A DNA stretch of 64,000 nt, taken from assembly GCF_030409215.1 (NCBI RefSeq), contig NZ_JAUFPL010000005.1, forward strand, positions 12,504 to 76,503. The letters are read 5' to 3'. The notes beneath the pieces were generated by a model, which saw only the letters and a list, made by a program, of their open reading frames with translations, did not search any database and was not told the DNA's origin. The DNA is from Halomonas ramblicola (GTDB lineage: Bacteria > Pseudomonadota > Gammaproteobacteria > Pseudomonadales > Halomonadaceae). Of this stretch, positions 19,376 through 28,336 are shown in pieces. Within the stretch, counting starts at the first letter, position 1. Each line of letters begins with the position of its first letter. The position numbers and the translations under genes are program-made.

Positions 19376-19436
19376 GATAGTATGCCGATTCGACGTCACG
19401 GGTTCCGCGTGAAGACGACACATCAAGGAGAGTGCA

Positions 19437-20285
19437 ATGAGTCAACAACCGATCGGCGTGGTGGGTGCCGGCACCATGGGCCAGGGCATTGCCCAGGTGC
19501 TGGTGACCAGCGGCTTCGCGGTGCAGCTCTACGACGTGGCCGACGAGCAGCTGTCGCGGGCGCGGGGCAATATCGACAAGGGACTGGGCAAGCTGGTGGC
19601 CAAGGAAAAACTCAGCGAAGCCGACAAGGGCGAGGCCATGGCGCGCCTCTCGACCTCTACCGCGCTGGACGCCCTGTGCGACTGTGCGGTGATCATCGAG
19701 GCCGCCCCCGAGCAGCCGGCCCTCAAGGAGCAGCTGTTCCGCGACCTGAGCCGCCTGACCCGGGATGCGATACTCGCTTCCAACACCTCCTCGCTGTCGC
19801 TGACCCGGCTCGCGGCGGTGTGCGAGCGCCCCGAGCGGGTGGTGGGCATGCACTTCTTCAACCCGGTGCCGGTGCTCAAGCTGGTGGAGGTGATCCGCGC
19901 CGAGCAGACCTCTGATGCCACCGTGGCGCGCATCGAGGCGCTCACCCAAGCGCTGGGCAAGACCGCCGTGGCCATCGCCGACAGCCCCGGCTTTGCGGTC
20001 AACCGCCTGCTGGTGCCGATGATCAACGAGGCGGCCTTCCTGCTCCAGGAGGGCGTGGCCAGCGCCGAGGATATCGACTCGGCGATGAAGCTCGGCGCCG
20101 CCCATCCCTTGGGCCCGCTGGCGCTCGCCGACCTGATCGGCCTGGACGTCTGCCTGTCGATCATGGAGGTACTGCAGGAGGGCTTCGGCGATCCCAAGTA
20201 CCGGCCCTGCCCGCTGCTCAGGCGCATGGTCGACGCCGGCTACCTGGGGCGCAAGACGGGCCGCGGTTTCCACGTGTACGAGTGA
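19437..20285 (+). CDS. 3-hydroxybutyryl-CoA / 3-hydroxyacyl-CoA dehydrogenase
   Basis: NAD-dependent dehydrogenase of 282 residues that interconverts 3-hydroxyacyl-CoA and 3-oxoacyl-CoA. The Rossmann loop GVVGAGTMGQGIAQV opens the protein, ASNTSSLSLT near 119 and GMHFFNPVPVLKLVEVI near 138 carry the catalytic Ser and His, and PGFAVNRLLVPMINEA near 184 starts the helical dimer domain. Length fits the short PaaH/HbdA type rather than FadB. A good AAGGAGAG precedes ATG 19437. It is the middle gene of the acyl-CoA trio. Confidence 0.92.
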   Translation: MSQQPIGVVGAGTMGQGIAQVLVTSGFAVQLYDVADEQLSRARGNIDKGLGKLVAKEKLSEADKGEAMARLSTSTALDALCDCAVIIEAAPEQPALKEQLFRDLSRLTRDAILASNTSSLSLTRLAAVCERPERVVGMHFFNPVPVLKLVEVIRAEQTSDATVARIEALTQALGKTAVAIADSPGFAVNRLLVPMINEAAFLLQEGVASAEDIDSAMKLGAAHPLGPLALADLIGLDVCLSIMEVLQEGFGDPKYRPCPLLRRMVDAGYLGRKTGRGFHVYE

Positions 20286-20312
20286 CTCGCACTCCGACAA
20301 AAGAGGGGATTG

Positions 20313-20345
20313 CCGCCCAACCTAGCGTTCGCTAGGGTTGGGCGG
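20313..20345. terminator. strong hairpin between hbd-like and enoyl-CoA hydratase genes
   Basis: CCGCCCAACCTAGCG and CGCTAGGGTTGGGCGG pair over about 15 bp with a single bulged base and a TT(CG) turn. No T-run follows on either strand, so it may be a partial terminator or an RNA-processing or stability hairpin that sets different levels for the two genes. Confidence 0.6.
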
Positions 20346-20376
20346 TACTCCCTGAACAACGACTGCAGGAGCCCCC

Positions 20377-21150
<774 letters not shown>

Positions 21151-21173
21151 TTCGACGGCGCAGGCCAGACCGC

Positions 21174-21203
21174 AACGGCAGTGGCGGCGGCGCCACTGCC
21201 GTT
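21174..21203. terminator. bidirectional terminator between enoyl-CoA hydratase and ectD
   Basis: AACGGCAGTGGCG and CGCCACTGCCGTT form a 13-bp perfect stem with a very short loop. It lies between two converging stop codons and can serve both directions. Flanks are not T-rich. Confidence 0.65.
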
Positions 21204-21222
21204 CGGCTCTACCCGCAGGCAC

Positions 21223-22173
21223 TCAACGCAGCGGGCTGACGCCTTGCCCGGCGAGTTCCGGGTAGTCGTCGTGCATCTCCAGGGGGCGAACATTCCGACG
21301 CGCACCGAGAAACTCGGGACGCGGGGAGGGAGCGGCAAAAGGCTCCTCGAGGGCGTTGTCCACGCTGTTGTAGACGAAGAACAGGTTGGAGCGCGGCCAG
21401 GGGGACATGTTCTCGTTCGAGGCGTGCAGCGTATTGCACTCGAACAGCAGCAGCGACCCCGCCGGCCCCTTGGGCGCCTGGATCCCGCCATTCTCGGCGA
21501 GCATCGCCAGGGCGTCCTTGTCCGGTACCCCGATCCTCTGTGCCTTGAGGGATTCCCGCCAGTTCATCTCCGGGGTCTCCCCCATGCACGGCACGAACAG
21601 GCGGTGCGAGCCGGGGATCAACATCAGCGGGCCGTTGAACTCGTTGTTGTCGGTCAGCATCAACGAGGCGCTGACGGCCCGCATCTTCGGCATGCCGTCC
21701 TCGGAGTGCCAGGTCTCGAAGTCCGAGTGCCAGTCGAAGCCGCTGCCCTGAAAGCCGAATTTGTCGTTGATGCGCGACTGGTGAATGTAGACCTCGCTGC
21801 CCAGCAACTGCCGCACCATGCCCAGGATGCGTGGGTCCCGCGTCAGCCGGTCGAAGCGATCCGACAACTCGTGCATGCCGAACACGGAACGGATGGCACC
21901 GCTGTTGGGATCCTGGATGACCTGTTCGGAGCGCATCAGCGCCTCATCCTTGGCCATCTCCTGGAGTTCCTTGAAGAAGGGAGTGATACGATCCTTGGAA
22001 AAGAAGCCTTCGAACCACAGGAAACCATCGCGTTCGTACCGCGAAAGTGACACTTCATCCAGGGGGCCGTCCCAGCGACGCTCCTTGCGTGCATGCACGA
22101 TTGGTTCGCGCCGCGGAAAGGGTTCGTGATACTCCCTCAGGCGAGTGGGGTAAGCGTCGTTGCGATCGATCAT
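21223..22173 (-). CDS. ectD: Ectoine hydroxylase EctD
   Basis: Non-haem Fe(II)/2-oxoglutarate dioxygenase that converts ectoine to 5-hydroxyectoine. The 316-residue protein has the EctD signature FDWHSDFETWHSEDGMP near residue 145, which holds the first iron His and Asp, then LMLTDNNEFNGPLMLIPGSH near 170 and LLLFECNTLHAS near 240 with the second His. The start is ATG 22173 with GGAGGAGG 8 bases upstream. The ectABC genes are not in this window; a detached ectD is normal for Halomonas. Its presence supports a halophilic host. Confidence 0.96.
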   Translation of the reverse strand: MIDRNDAYPTRLREYHEPFPRREPIVHARKERRWDGPLDEVSLSRYERDGFLWFEGFFSKDRITPFFKELQEMAKDEALMRSEQVIQDPNSGAIRSVFGMHELSDRFDRLTRDPRILGMVRQLLGSEVYIHQSRINDKFGFQGSGFDWHSDFETWHSEDGMPKMRAVSASLMLTDNNEFNGPLMLIPGSHRLFVPCMGETPEMNWRESLKAQRIGVPDKDALAMLAENGGIQAPKGPAGSLLLFECNTLHASNENMSPWPRSNLFFVYNSVDNALEEPFAAPSPRPEFLGARRNVRPLEMHDDYPELAGQGVSPLR

Positions 22174-22268
22174 GTGAGCCTCCTCCGGGGCGTGCATCGG
22201 CTTGCCACCCCGTCATCGTTGGCGAGATATCAAATGTCATGGATGCTCGATCAAGGGCTTTTCGATGC

Positions 22269-22312
22269 GCCAGCCCGCACGGGCAGGCGATGCCGCTTCC
22301 GTGCGGGCTGGC
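22269..22312 (-). terminator. 14-bp inverted repeat after the AbrB-family gene
   Basis: GCCAGCCCGCACGG (22269-22282) pairs perfectly with CCGTGCGGGCTGGC (22299-22312) around a 16-base loop. It lies after the stop at 22434 of the minus-strand acnA-abrB run and ahead of ectD, so it likely ends that transcript and isolates ectD. Confidence 0.6.
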
Positions 22313-22433
22313 CTTGGTAGAGGACGTAGGGGTCGAGCGTCATGATTTCAATGTGGACGAATACGCCAGAGGCGACCGGTTCGCATCGATGGCCGTTCGC
22401 ACGCCGGTCGGATTGCCCATCATGAACGCCTTG

Positions 22434-23474
22434 TCACTCTCGATGGCGTGGTGCCGATCGCCTGTCGATCCGCAGGGCGATGAAGGGGCCCACCAGCATC
22501 AAGGCGACCAGTCGAAACAGGTGGTGGAAGGTGACATAGAGGGGATCCATGTCCAGGGCCACGGCGAGTACCGCCATCTCCGCCATGCCGCCGGGGGCCA
22601 GCGCCAGCATGGCAATGTCCCGCGGAATGCCCAGCAACCGATGGATCAGCTCCGCGAAGACGCCGAGCACGGCCAAGGTAAGCAGGGTCGCGACCAGGGC
22701 ATACTTGGCATACGCCATAAGCTGCCAGAAGGAGGTGCCGCTGAAACGGGCGCCGATGGAGCTCCCCAGCACCACGAGTACCGCGGCCATGACCCAGTCG
22801 GGCAGCTGCAGGCTGCCGATGCCGCTCGCCGACAGCACGGCGCCGAGGATCAAGGGGACGAGCAGGGCGGGGGCGGGCAGGAGAAGGTGACGTCCCAGGG
22901 GCGCGACGACCAGCAGCAACAGCAGCCAGGTATCCTCCCAGCCCGCGTCGGCGGCGCCTTCGGGTGGCGCGCTGGGGCCGCCCTCCAGCAGCCAGAAGAG
23001 CGGCGGCAACACCAGCAGCACGAAGACCACGCGCAGCGACTGACCGATGGCGATCCCCCGGGCATCGATACCCAGGCGTTCTCCCAGCATCACCATCGCG
23101 GCCATCCCGCCCGGGAGCGCCGAGAAGAAGGCCGCGGTGGTCTCGAGTCCGCAGCGCCGGTACCAGAGGGTCACCACATAGGTGGCCACGGCTACCCCGG
23201 CGGAGAGAAGCAGCAGGGAGAGTGACCAGTCCGGGAGGCGCTCGACCAGTTCCGTCGTGACTTGGCCACCCAGCATCAGGCCCATGATGCCCAGCCCCAG
23301 TTCGCGTAACCGGTCGGGAACCGCGATGCGCGCCCCCACCATCGAGGCGGCCAGGTTGGCGACCAGTGGCCCCAGCATCCAGGGCAGGGGCAGCGCCGCA
23401 AGATGGAACAGGGTGCCGCCCAGTACGCCCAGCAGCAGGGCCCGCCCCATCGCCACCCAGGACGCGCGCGGCAT
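22434..23474 (-). CDS. AbrB-family (PF05145) membrane protein
   Basis: A 346-residue integral membrane protein built of two repeated halves of about five helices. Each half contains the family mark: LGLGIMGLMLGGQV near 60 and FFSALPGGMAAMVMLGE near 115 in the first, VLVVLGSSIGARFS near 230 and LALAPGGMAEMAVLA near 290 in the second. The repeated PGGMAxM motif identifies the AbrB/ammonia-monooxygenase-like family, often tied to regulatory or carboxylate-transport roles but without an agreed function. It follows acnA and the binding-protein-like gene on the same strand. ATG 23474 was chosen for a GCGGAG site and because MPRASW opens the first helix. Confidence 0.82.
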   Translation of the reverse strand: MPRASWVAMGRALLLGVLGGTLFHLAALPLPWMLGPLVANLAASMVGARIAVPDRLRELGLGIMGLMLGGQVTTELVERLPDWSLSLLLLSAGVAVATYVVTLWYRRCGLETTAAFFSALPGGMAAMVMLGERLGIDARGIAIGQSLRVVFVLLVLPPLFWLLEGGPSAPPEGAADAGWEDTWLLLLLVVAPLGRHLLLPAPALLVPLILGAVLSASGIGSLQLPDWVMAAVLVVLGSSIGARFSGTSFWQLMAYAKYALVATLLTLAVLGVFAELIHRLLGIPRDIAMLALAPGGMAEMAVLAVALDMDPLYVTFHHLFRLVALMLVGPFIALRIDRRSAPRHRE

Positions 23475-23509
23475 GCCGAGGCTCCGCTTGGGTCGGGGTC
23501 TCCGGGCGA

Positions 23510-24232
23510 TCACGGGGCGACCCGCGCATCCTGCCCGCTCGCCTCCAGCGCCTCGGCGACGAAGCCGCTCGCCTTGTGCTCGCGGAGGAAGTCTTCCACG
23601 ACCTCGGCGACCGCCTGGCGCTCGCGTGGCAGGGCCATGGCCTGCTCGATCTGGGTGAAGGCATCCGCCAGGACGCGGTAGCCGGCGTGCTCGCGAGCGA
23701 AACGTTCCAGGGGCTGGCGTACCCCGGCGGCCGCGTCGAGGCCCCGGTCGATGAACCACTCGACCGCCGCCGCGGAGGTCGGCGCACGAACCAGCGAAGC
23801 ATGCTGCAGGTGGCGGCTCAGGAAGAGATCGTAGGCGGCCCCCTGGCCCACGGCGATGCGCGTGCCATCGCGGTCCAGGTCCCCGACGCTCGTCTGGGGG
23901 GCGTCCCGGGGCACCAGGTAGGTACCCTCGATGAGCACATAGGGCTCGGTGAAGCGGATCGTCTCGGCCCGCTTGGGGTCCCGGGCCAGGAAGGCCAGGT
24001 CCCAGGCATCCTCCTCGCGCGCGGCCACCACCTGGCCGGCCGCCTCGAAGGGCACCAGGCGCAGCGGCACCCCGAGCCAGTCGGCCAGGGACCGGGCCAG
24101 GGCCACGGATACCCCGGCCAACTCGCCGTCGTCGCGTTGTTGGGCCAGGACCGGATTACCCAGGTTGATGGCGGCTCTCAGCGTGCCCGATGGTGCCAAC
24201 AGGCGCACTGTCTGGTCATTCGGCGGGATCAT
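23510..24232 (-). CDS. Substrate-binding-protein-like (SBP_bac_3) protein without signal peptide
   Basis: A 240-residue protein with the fold of amino-acid ABC binding proteins: LRAAINLGNPVL near 18, LAGVSVALARSLADWLGVPLRLVPF near 38, DAWDLAFLARDPKR near 75, FTEPYVLIEGTYLV near 93, and IAVGQGAAYDLFL near 130. It lacks any secretion signal: the N-terminus is MIPPNDQTVRLL. GGAGGTAG sits 5 bases before ATG 24232, so a missed upstream signal is unlikely. No ABC permease or ATPase is nearby. It may be a cytosolic sensor or an enzyme of the cyclohexadienyl-dehydratase type. It lies 65 bases after acnA and 35 before the AbrB gene, probably one operon. Confidence 0.78.
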   Translation of the reverse strand: MIPPNDQTVRLLAPSGTLRAAINLGNPVLAQQRDDGELAGVSVALARSLADWLGVPLRLVPFEAAGQVVAAREEDAWDLAFLARDPKRAETIRFTEPYVLIEGTYLVPRDAPQTSVGDLDRDGTRIAVGQGAAYDLFLSRHLQHASLVRAPTSAAAVEWFIDRGLDAAAGVRQPLERFAREHAGYRVLADAFTQIEQAMALPRERQAVAEVVEDFLREHKASGFVAEALEASGQDARVAP

Positions 24233-24297
24233 GATCTACCTCCGCTGTGGTGGGGTGGGGGAGTCAGGCTCAGATGTCCCCTAATAGCGAAACGCGA

Positions 24298-26994
24298 TCA
24301 GCGGTTGTGTCCCGCTGTCTCCAGGGTCTTGCGCACCATGAAGGGCAGGATGCCGCCGTGCATCAAGTAACGCAGCTCCTGGGAGGAATCGATCCGGAGA
24401 TTCAGCTCGATCCGGGTGTCATCTCCCGTGGGTCGATGAATGCACAGGAGCACCGGGTTCGTGCCGGTCGACAGGGACGTGCCGACCTCGATGTCGATCC
24501 CTTCGTCACCGGTCAACGCCAAGCGCTCCGCGGTGATGCCCTCGGGGAGCTGGAGCGGCAGCACCCCCATGCCGATCAGGTTGCTGCGATGGATACGCTC
24601 GAAGCTGCCGGCGATCACCGCCCGCACGCCCATCAGCGCCTGGGCCTTGGCGGCCCAGTCGCGGCTCGACCCGGCGCCATAGTTGATGCCGGCGAATACC
24701 ACCAGGGGAATGTCGTTCTCGATATAGCCCTGCACGGCATCGAACAGTGGGCGCGGCTCACCCCCATCGAGGGGGCGGGCCCAGACGCCGTCCCCGCTCG
24801 GCATGCCAGGCAGCCGGTTGTCCACGCGTCGGTTGGTGAAGGCGCCGCGCAGCATCACCTCATGGTTGCTGCGACGGGTCGAGTACTGGTTGAGGTTGGC
24901 GGGATCCTCACCCATCTCGATCAGGTAGCGTCCCGCTTGGCTGTCCTCGGGGATCGCCCCGGCCGGGGAGATATGGTCGGTGGTGACGTTGTCGCCCAAC
25001 TGCATGATCACGCGGGCATCAGTCAGCGACAACGAATCGCGTGGCCGCTCGTCGATGCCTTCCAGGTAGCGCGGCCGCCGTAGATAGGTCGAATCTGGCC
25101 GCCAGTCGAAGAGCAGGCTGCCCTCGGCATCGAGTGTCTGCCAATGTTCGGTTCCCTCCCAGAGGGTAGCGTTGCGCGCCGTATGACCCTCGGGCGTCAC
25201 GAACTCGCGGATCATGGCGGCGACCTCGTCATCGCTGGGCATCAGGTCGGCCAGGTACACTGGCTGCCCCTCGGTATCGGTCGCCAGCGGCTCGCGTGTC
25301 AGGTCGCGGCACGCATCACCGGCGATGGCGTAGGCCACCACCAGGGCGGGCGACATCAGGTAGCCCGACGAGAGTCGCGGATTGACGCGCCCCTGGAAGT
25401 TGCGGTTGCCGGAGAGGACCGCGACCCCGTCGAGGCCGGCGTCGACGCGTGCCTCGACGGCCGGGATCAGGCTTCCGGAGTTGCCGATGCAGGTCATGCA
25501 GCCGATGCCCGCCAAGGAGAAGCCCAGGGCGTCGAAGTCGTCCTGGAGGCCGGCGTGCTCCAGGTAGTCCGCCACCACTCGTGAGCCCGGCGAGAGCGAG
25601 GTCTTCACCCAGGGCTTGCGGGTCAAGCCGCGTTCATGCGCGCGACGTGCCAGTAGTCCGGCCTGGATCACCTCGGTGGGATTGGCAGTATTGGTACAGC
25701 TGGTGATGGAGGCGATCACCACGGCACCGTGGTCGAGCGTCCGGGCCCAGTCGGGGAGAGCGGCGGCGTCACCCTGGGTCGTGGCCAGCAGGTCGGCGGC
25801 CGGCCGGGTCGGGCGGCCGAGCTCATGATACGAGCGGGGCAGCTCGCTGAGCGCATGGCGCTGATGGGGCTGATGGGGGCCGGCCACGCTAGGCTCGATG
25901 CGTGACAGGTCGATCTCCAGGCAGTGGTCGAAGCGGGGTTCCGGCGAGTCCTCGTGTCGCCACAGCCCCTGGGCCTCGAGATAGGCCGTGACGCGGGCAC
26001 GCAGGGAAGCATCGCGACCGCTAAGGGTGAGGTAGTCCATGGTGCTGTCGTCGAAGGGGAAGAACATCACGGTGGCCCCATACTCCGGTGCCATATTGGC
26101 CACCGTGGCCCTTGCCGCCAGGTCGAGGCCGGCAAGCCCCGGGCCGCAGAACTCGACGAACTTGCCCACGACGCCCTCGGCGCGGAGCAGTTCGGCGATA
26201 TGCAGGGCCAGGTCCATCGCGGTGACCGAGGGGCCAAGCCGACCGGTGAGGTGGATCCCGATCACCTCGGGCAGGGTGAGGGTCACGGGTTCGCCGAGCA
26301 GCGCCGCCTGTCCCTCGAGCCCCCCAACGCCCCAGGCCAGTACCCCCAAGGCATTGATCATTGGCGTATGGCTGTCGGTGGCCACCATGTTGTCGGGGTG
26401 CAGCCAGGACGGACCGTCGTCATCGCTCTCGCTGACCCACACCACCTCGGCCAGCGATTCCATGTTGACCTGGTGGATGATCCCGGTGCCCGGGGGGACT
26501 ACCTTGAAGTTGTCCAGGCTGCGCTCGGCCCACTTGAGGAAGCGATAGCGCTCGGCATTGCGGTGGAAGTCGATGTCCAGGTTACGGGCGAAGGCGTCCG
26601 GGCGGTCGAAGTGCTCGACGATCACCGAGTGGTCGATCGCCAGCACGGCGGGAATCGCTGGATTGATGCGTTGCGGCTCGCCACCCATCTCGGCGACGGC
26701 GTCGCGCATGCCGGCGAAATCGGCCAGGGCAGGCAGGCAGGTGGTGTCATGAAACATCAGGCGATTGGGATAGTAACCGACTTCTCCCTCGGTCGCCTGG
26801 CCGGCCAGGAAGTCGAGAAACTCGGGAAAGGCCTCGGGGGAACGGCGTGCCACATTTTCTAGCAGGATGCGCAGCGAGTAGGGCATCCGCTGTAACTGCG
26901 ACTCGTCGGCCAAGTCGGTCAGGGCGATATAACGATATTCACGGCCCTCCACCGTCATCTTGCGTGGGGCGACCGCCGCTTGTGAGTGGATCAT
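24298..26994 (-). CDS. acnA: Aconitate hydratase A
   Basis: Iron-sulfur enzyme that interconverts citrate and isocitrate through cis-aconitate. The 898-residue length fits the AcnA/IRP group. Substrate and cluster motifs are present: HDTTCLPALADF near 81, DHSVIVEHFD near 124, VATDSHTPMINALG near 200, the first cluster cysteine in SCTNTANP near 430, the other two in CMTCIGNSG near 495, and GSSRDWAAKA near 775 in the swivel domain. AAGGAGAG precedes ATG 26994; an upstream in-frame ATG at 27036 adds a basic leader. It heads an operon with a binding-protein-like gene and an AbrB-family gene, an unusual setting for a central-metabolism enzyme. Confidence 0.95.
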   Translation of the reverse strand: MIHSQAAVAPRKMTVEGREYRYIALTDLADESQLQRMPYSLRILLENVARRSPEAFPEFLDFLAGQATEGEVGYYPNRLMFHDTTCLPALADFAGMRDAVAEMGGEPQRINPAIPAVLAIDHSVIVEHFDRPDAFARNLDIDFHRNAERYRFLKWAERSLDNFKVVPPGTGIIHQVNMESLAEVVWVSESDDDGPSWLHPDNMVATDSHTPMINALGVLAWGVGGLEGQAALLGEPVTLTLPEVIGIHLTGRLGPSVTAMDLALHIAELLRAEGVVGKFVEFCGPGLAGLDLAARATVANMAPEYGATVMFFPFDDSTMDYLTLSGRDASLRARVTAYLEAQGLWRHEDSPEPRFDHCLEIDLSRIEPSVAGPHQPHQRHALSELPRSYHELGRPTRPAADLLATTQGDAAALPDWARTLDHGAVVIASITSCTNTANPTEVIQAGLLARRAHERGLTRKPWVKTSLSPGSRVVADYLEHAGLQDDFDALGFSLAGIGCMTCIGNSGSLIPAVEARVDAGLDGVAVLSGNRNFQGRVNPRLSSGYLMSPALVVAYAIAGDACRDLTREPLATDTEGQPVYLADLMPSDDEVAAMIREFVTPEGHTARNATLWEGTEHWQTLDAEGSLLFDWRPDSTYLRRPRYLEGIDERPRDSLSLTDARVIMQLGDNVTTDHISPAGAIPEDSQAGRYLIEMGEDPANLNQYSTRRSNHEVMLRGAFTNRRVDNRLPGMPSGDGVWARPLDGGEPRPLFDAVQGYIENDIPLVVFAGINYGAGSSRDWAAKAQALMGVRAVIAGSFERIHRSNLIGMGVLPLQLPEGITAERLALTGDEGIDIEVGTSLSTGTNPVLLCIHRPTGDDTRIELNLRIDSSQELRYLMHGGILPFMVRKTLETAGHNR

Positions 26995-27260
26995 GCGAGT
27001 GGCTCTCCTTGGGCGTCGAACGGTGACGCGATACATGGCAAGATTAAAGCAATCGGTTCAACGGGCTTATTGGAGCCTCGTCAATCGAGTATTCGTGCTG
27101 CGATAACGCTCATGGCTGAACTCAGGAGAAAACAATGACCAAACGATAGGCCTACGGAGTTTCCACTGCCGATGAGCCAAAGTAAGGAGGCCGGCGCTTG
27201 GCAGATACAGCATGGACTGTCATTGTTTTCTTCAGGTGGCTAATGTGAAAACACTACTCC

Positions 27261-28196
27261 TTAGCCGAGCAGGTCTCTTACGATGCCGGTTTTCACTTTC
27301 ATTGCTTTCGCTAGATGGGTTTCAAGAAAACTTGCCGCTTCCTTGTAGGCGCCGCGTTCCAATAGTGAAATGATATGCAAGTGATCTTCGCACTCTCTTT
27401 GCGGATGCCTCCTGGACGGGTGAACACTGTACTCGAGCAAACGGCGAAGGCGATTGGCTTTTTGAAGTCCCTCCAACAAGAATAAGTTGCCCGAGAAACT
27501 TACAATTGCCTCATGAAACTCCACTCCCGCATTGAATATCTGGCTAGGGGGATAGCCATCGGTAGAGTAGAGCAATTCCTGTTGCTGCTGCTTCAGTTTT
27601 TCCAGCACTCGTTTGTCAGGCCGATAGTTTGGTTCACGCAAGGCCGCAGGCTCGATCAGGGCGCGAAACCGGTAACACTGCTCATACGAAACTGATGAGG
27701 TAAGAAATTCACCGAACTCCCAACCATAGCCGAGTAAACGCTGAATCCAGCCTTCCTTTTCCATCTCGATGAGGGCCTGTTGCACATTTTGACGACTCTC
27801 ATCATACTTCCTGACAATGTCGGACTCAGTAATCTGCCCAGGCAAATTATTGTTCAGATAGTCGCGTGCCAATTGATAGCACAAAGGATGAAGATCGATG
27901 CCGGTCGATTGTGGAGTGTTTTTATCATGTAGCTGAGAGCGTGCGGTATCTACGTCACGCAGGAAGAAGCCGCGATTAGGACGGCGCTCCAGGATACCCT
28001 GCTCTTCGAGAATCTTGAACGCTGATCTTATCAGGGTGCGAGATACCTTGAGCTTGTCGGCGAAGTGGACTTCCCTGAGATGGTCGCCCAGGATCATCCC
28101 TTCATTGACAATAAGAGCGCAGATACTCTGTGCCAGGACTTCGGATGAACTGGCTTTCTTGTTGTATGATCTGCGAGTTTGCATCATGTTTTCCAT
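27261..28196 (-). CDS. GntR/FCD-family transcriptional regulator with two winged-helix segments
   Basis: A 311-residue DNA-binding regulator, probably of the adjacent tctCBA-dehydrogenase genes. Residues 15-75 form a GntR winged helix (FADKLKVSRTLIRSAFKILEEQGIL, then a wing). Residues 105-160 look like a second winged helix (ITESDIVRKYDESRQNVQQAL, then EKEGWIQRLLGYGW). An FCD ligand-binding domain follows (FRALIEPAALREPN, FHEAIVSFSGN, HLHIISLLERG..), with His and Asp/Glu positions that bind metal and a carboxylate. Ordinary FadR-type FCD regulators are about 230 residues, so the second HTH explains the extra length. Its DNA is AT-richer than the flanks. The start could also be at 28187. Confidence 0.83.
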   Translation of the reverse strand: MENMMQTRRSYNKKASSSEVLAQSICALIVNEGMILGDHLREVHFADKLKVSRTLIRSAFKILEEQGILERRPNRGFFLRDVDTARSQLHDKNTPQSTGIDLHPLCYQLARDYLNNNLPGQITESDIVRKYDESRQNVQQALIEMEKEGWIQRLLGYGWEFGEFLTSSVSYEQCYRFRALIEPAALREPNYRPDKRVLEKLKQQQQELLYSTDGYPPSQIFNAGVEFHEAIVSFSGNLFLLEGLQKANRLRRLLEYSVHPSRRHPQRECEDHLHIISLLERGAYKEAASFLETHLAKAMKVKTGIVRDLLG

Positions 28197-28305
28197 ACAG
28201 ACAAGGCTCGTATTTTGCTTAATATAAAGGATATTTTATCCCTTGATCCAGATAAAGGCAAATTGGTGATAGGTGCATGGTGGGTAAATTGATGTCGTAG
28301 GAAAC

Positions 28306-28333
28306 GAAGGACGGGCCCAGGAGCCCGTCCTTC
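28306..28333 (-). terminator. terminator after tctA
   Basis: GAAGGACGGGC and GCCCGTCCTTC give an 11-bp perfect stem with a 6-base loop, 4 bases beyond the tctA stop on the minus strand, followed by GTTTCC. It would end the tctCBA transcript and separate it from the GntR gene, which then needs its own promoter in 28197-28305. Confidence 0.7.
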
Positions 28334-28336
28334 CTT

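Noticed and set aside
17531..19426. A 631-codon minus-strand frame opposite the acyl-CoA dehydrogenase
   Set aside because: No conserved motifs and antisense to a complete enzyme; composition artefact.
23403..23658. Alternative early start for the AbrB-family gene up to 23759
   Set aside because: The extra residues overlap the binding-protein-like gene out of frame and do not resemble a membrane helix; ATG 23474 fits the family and has an upstream purine site.
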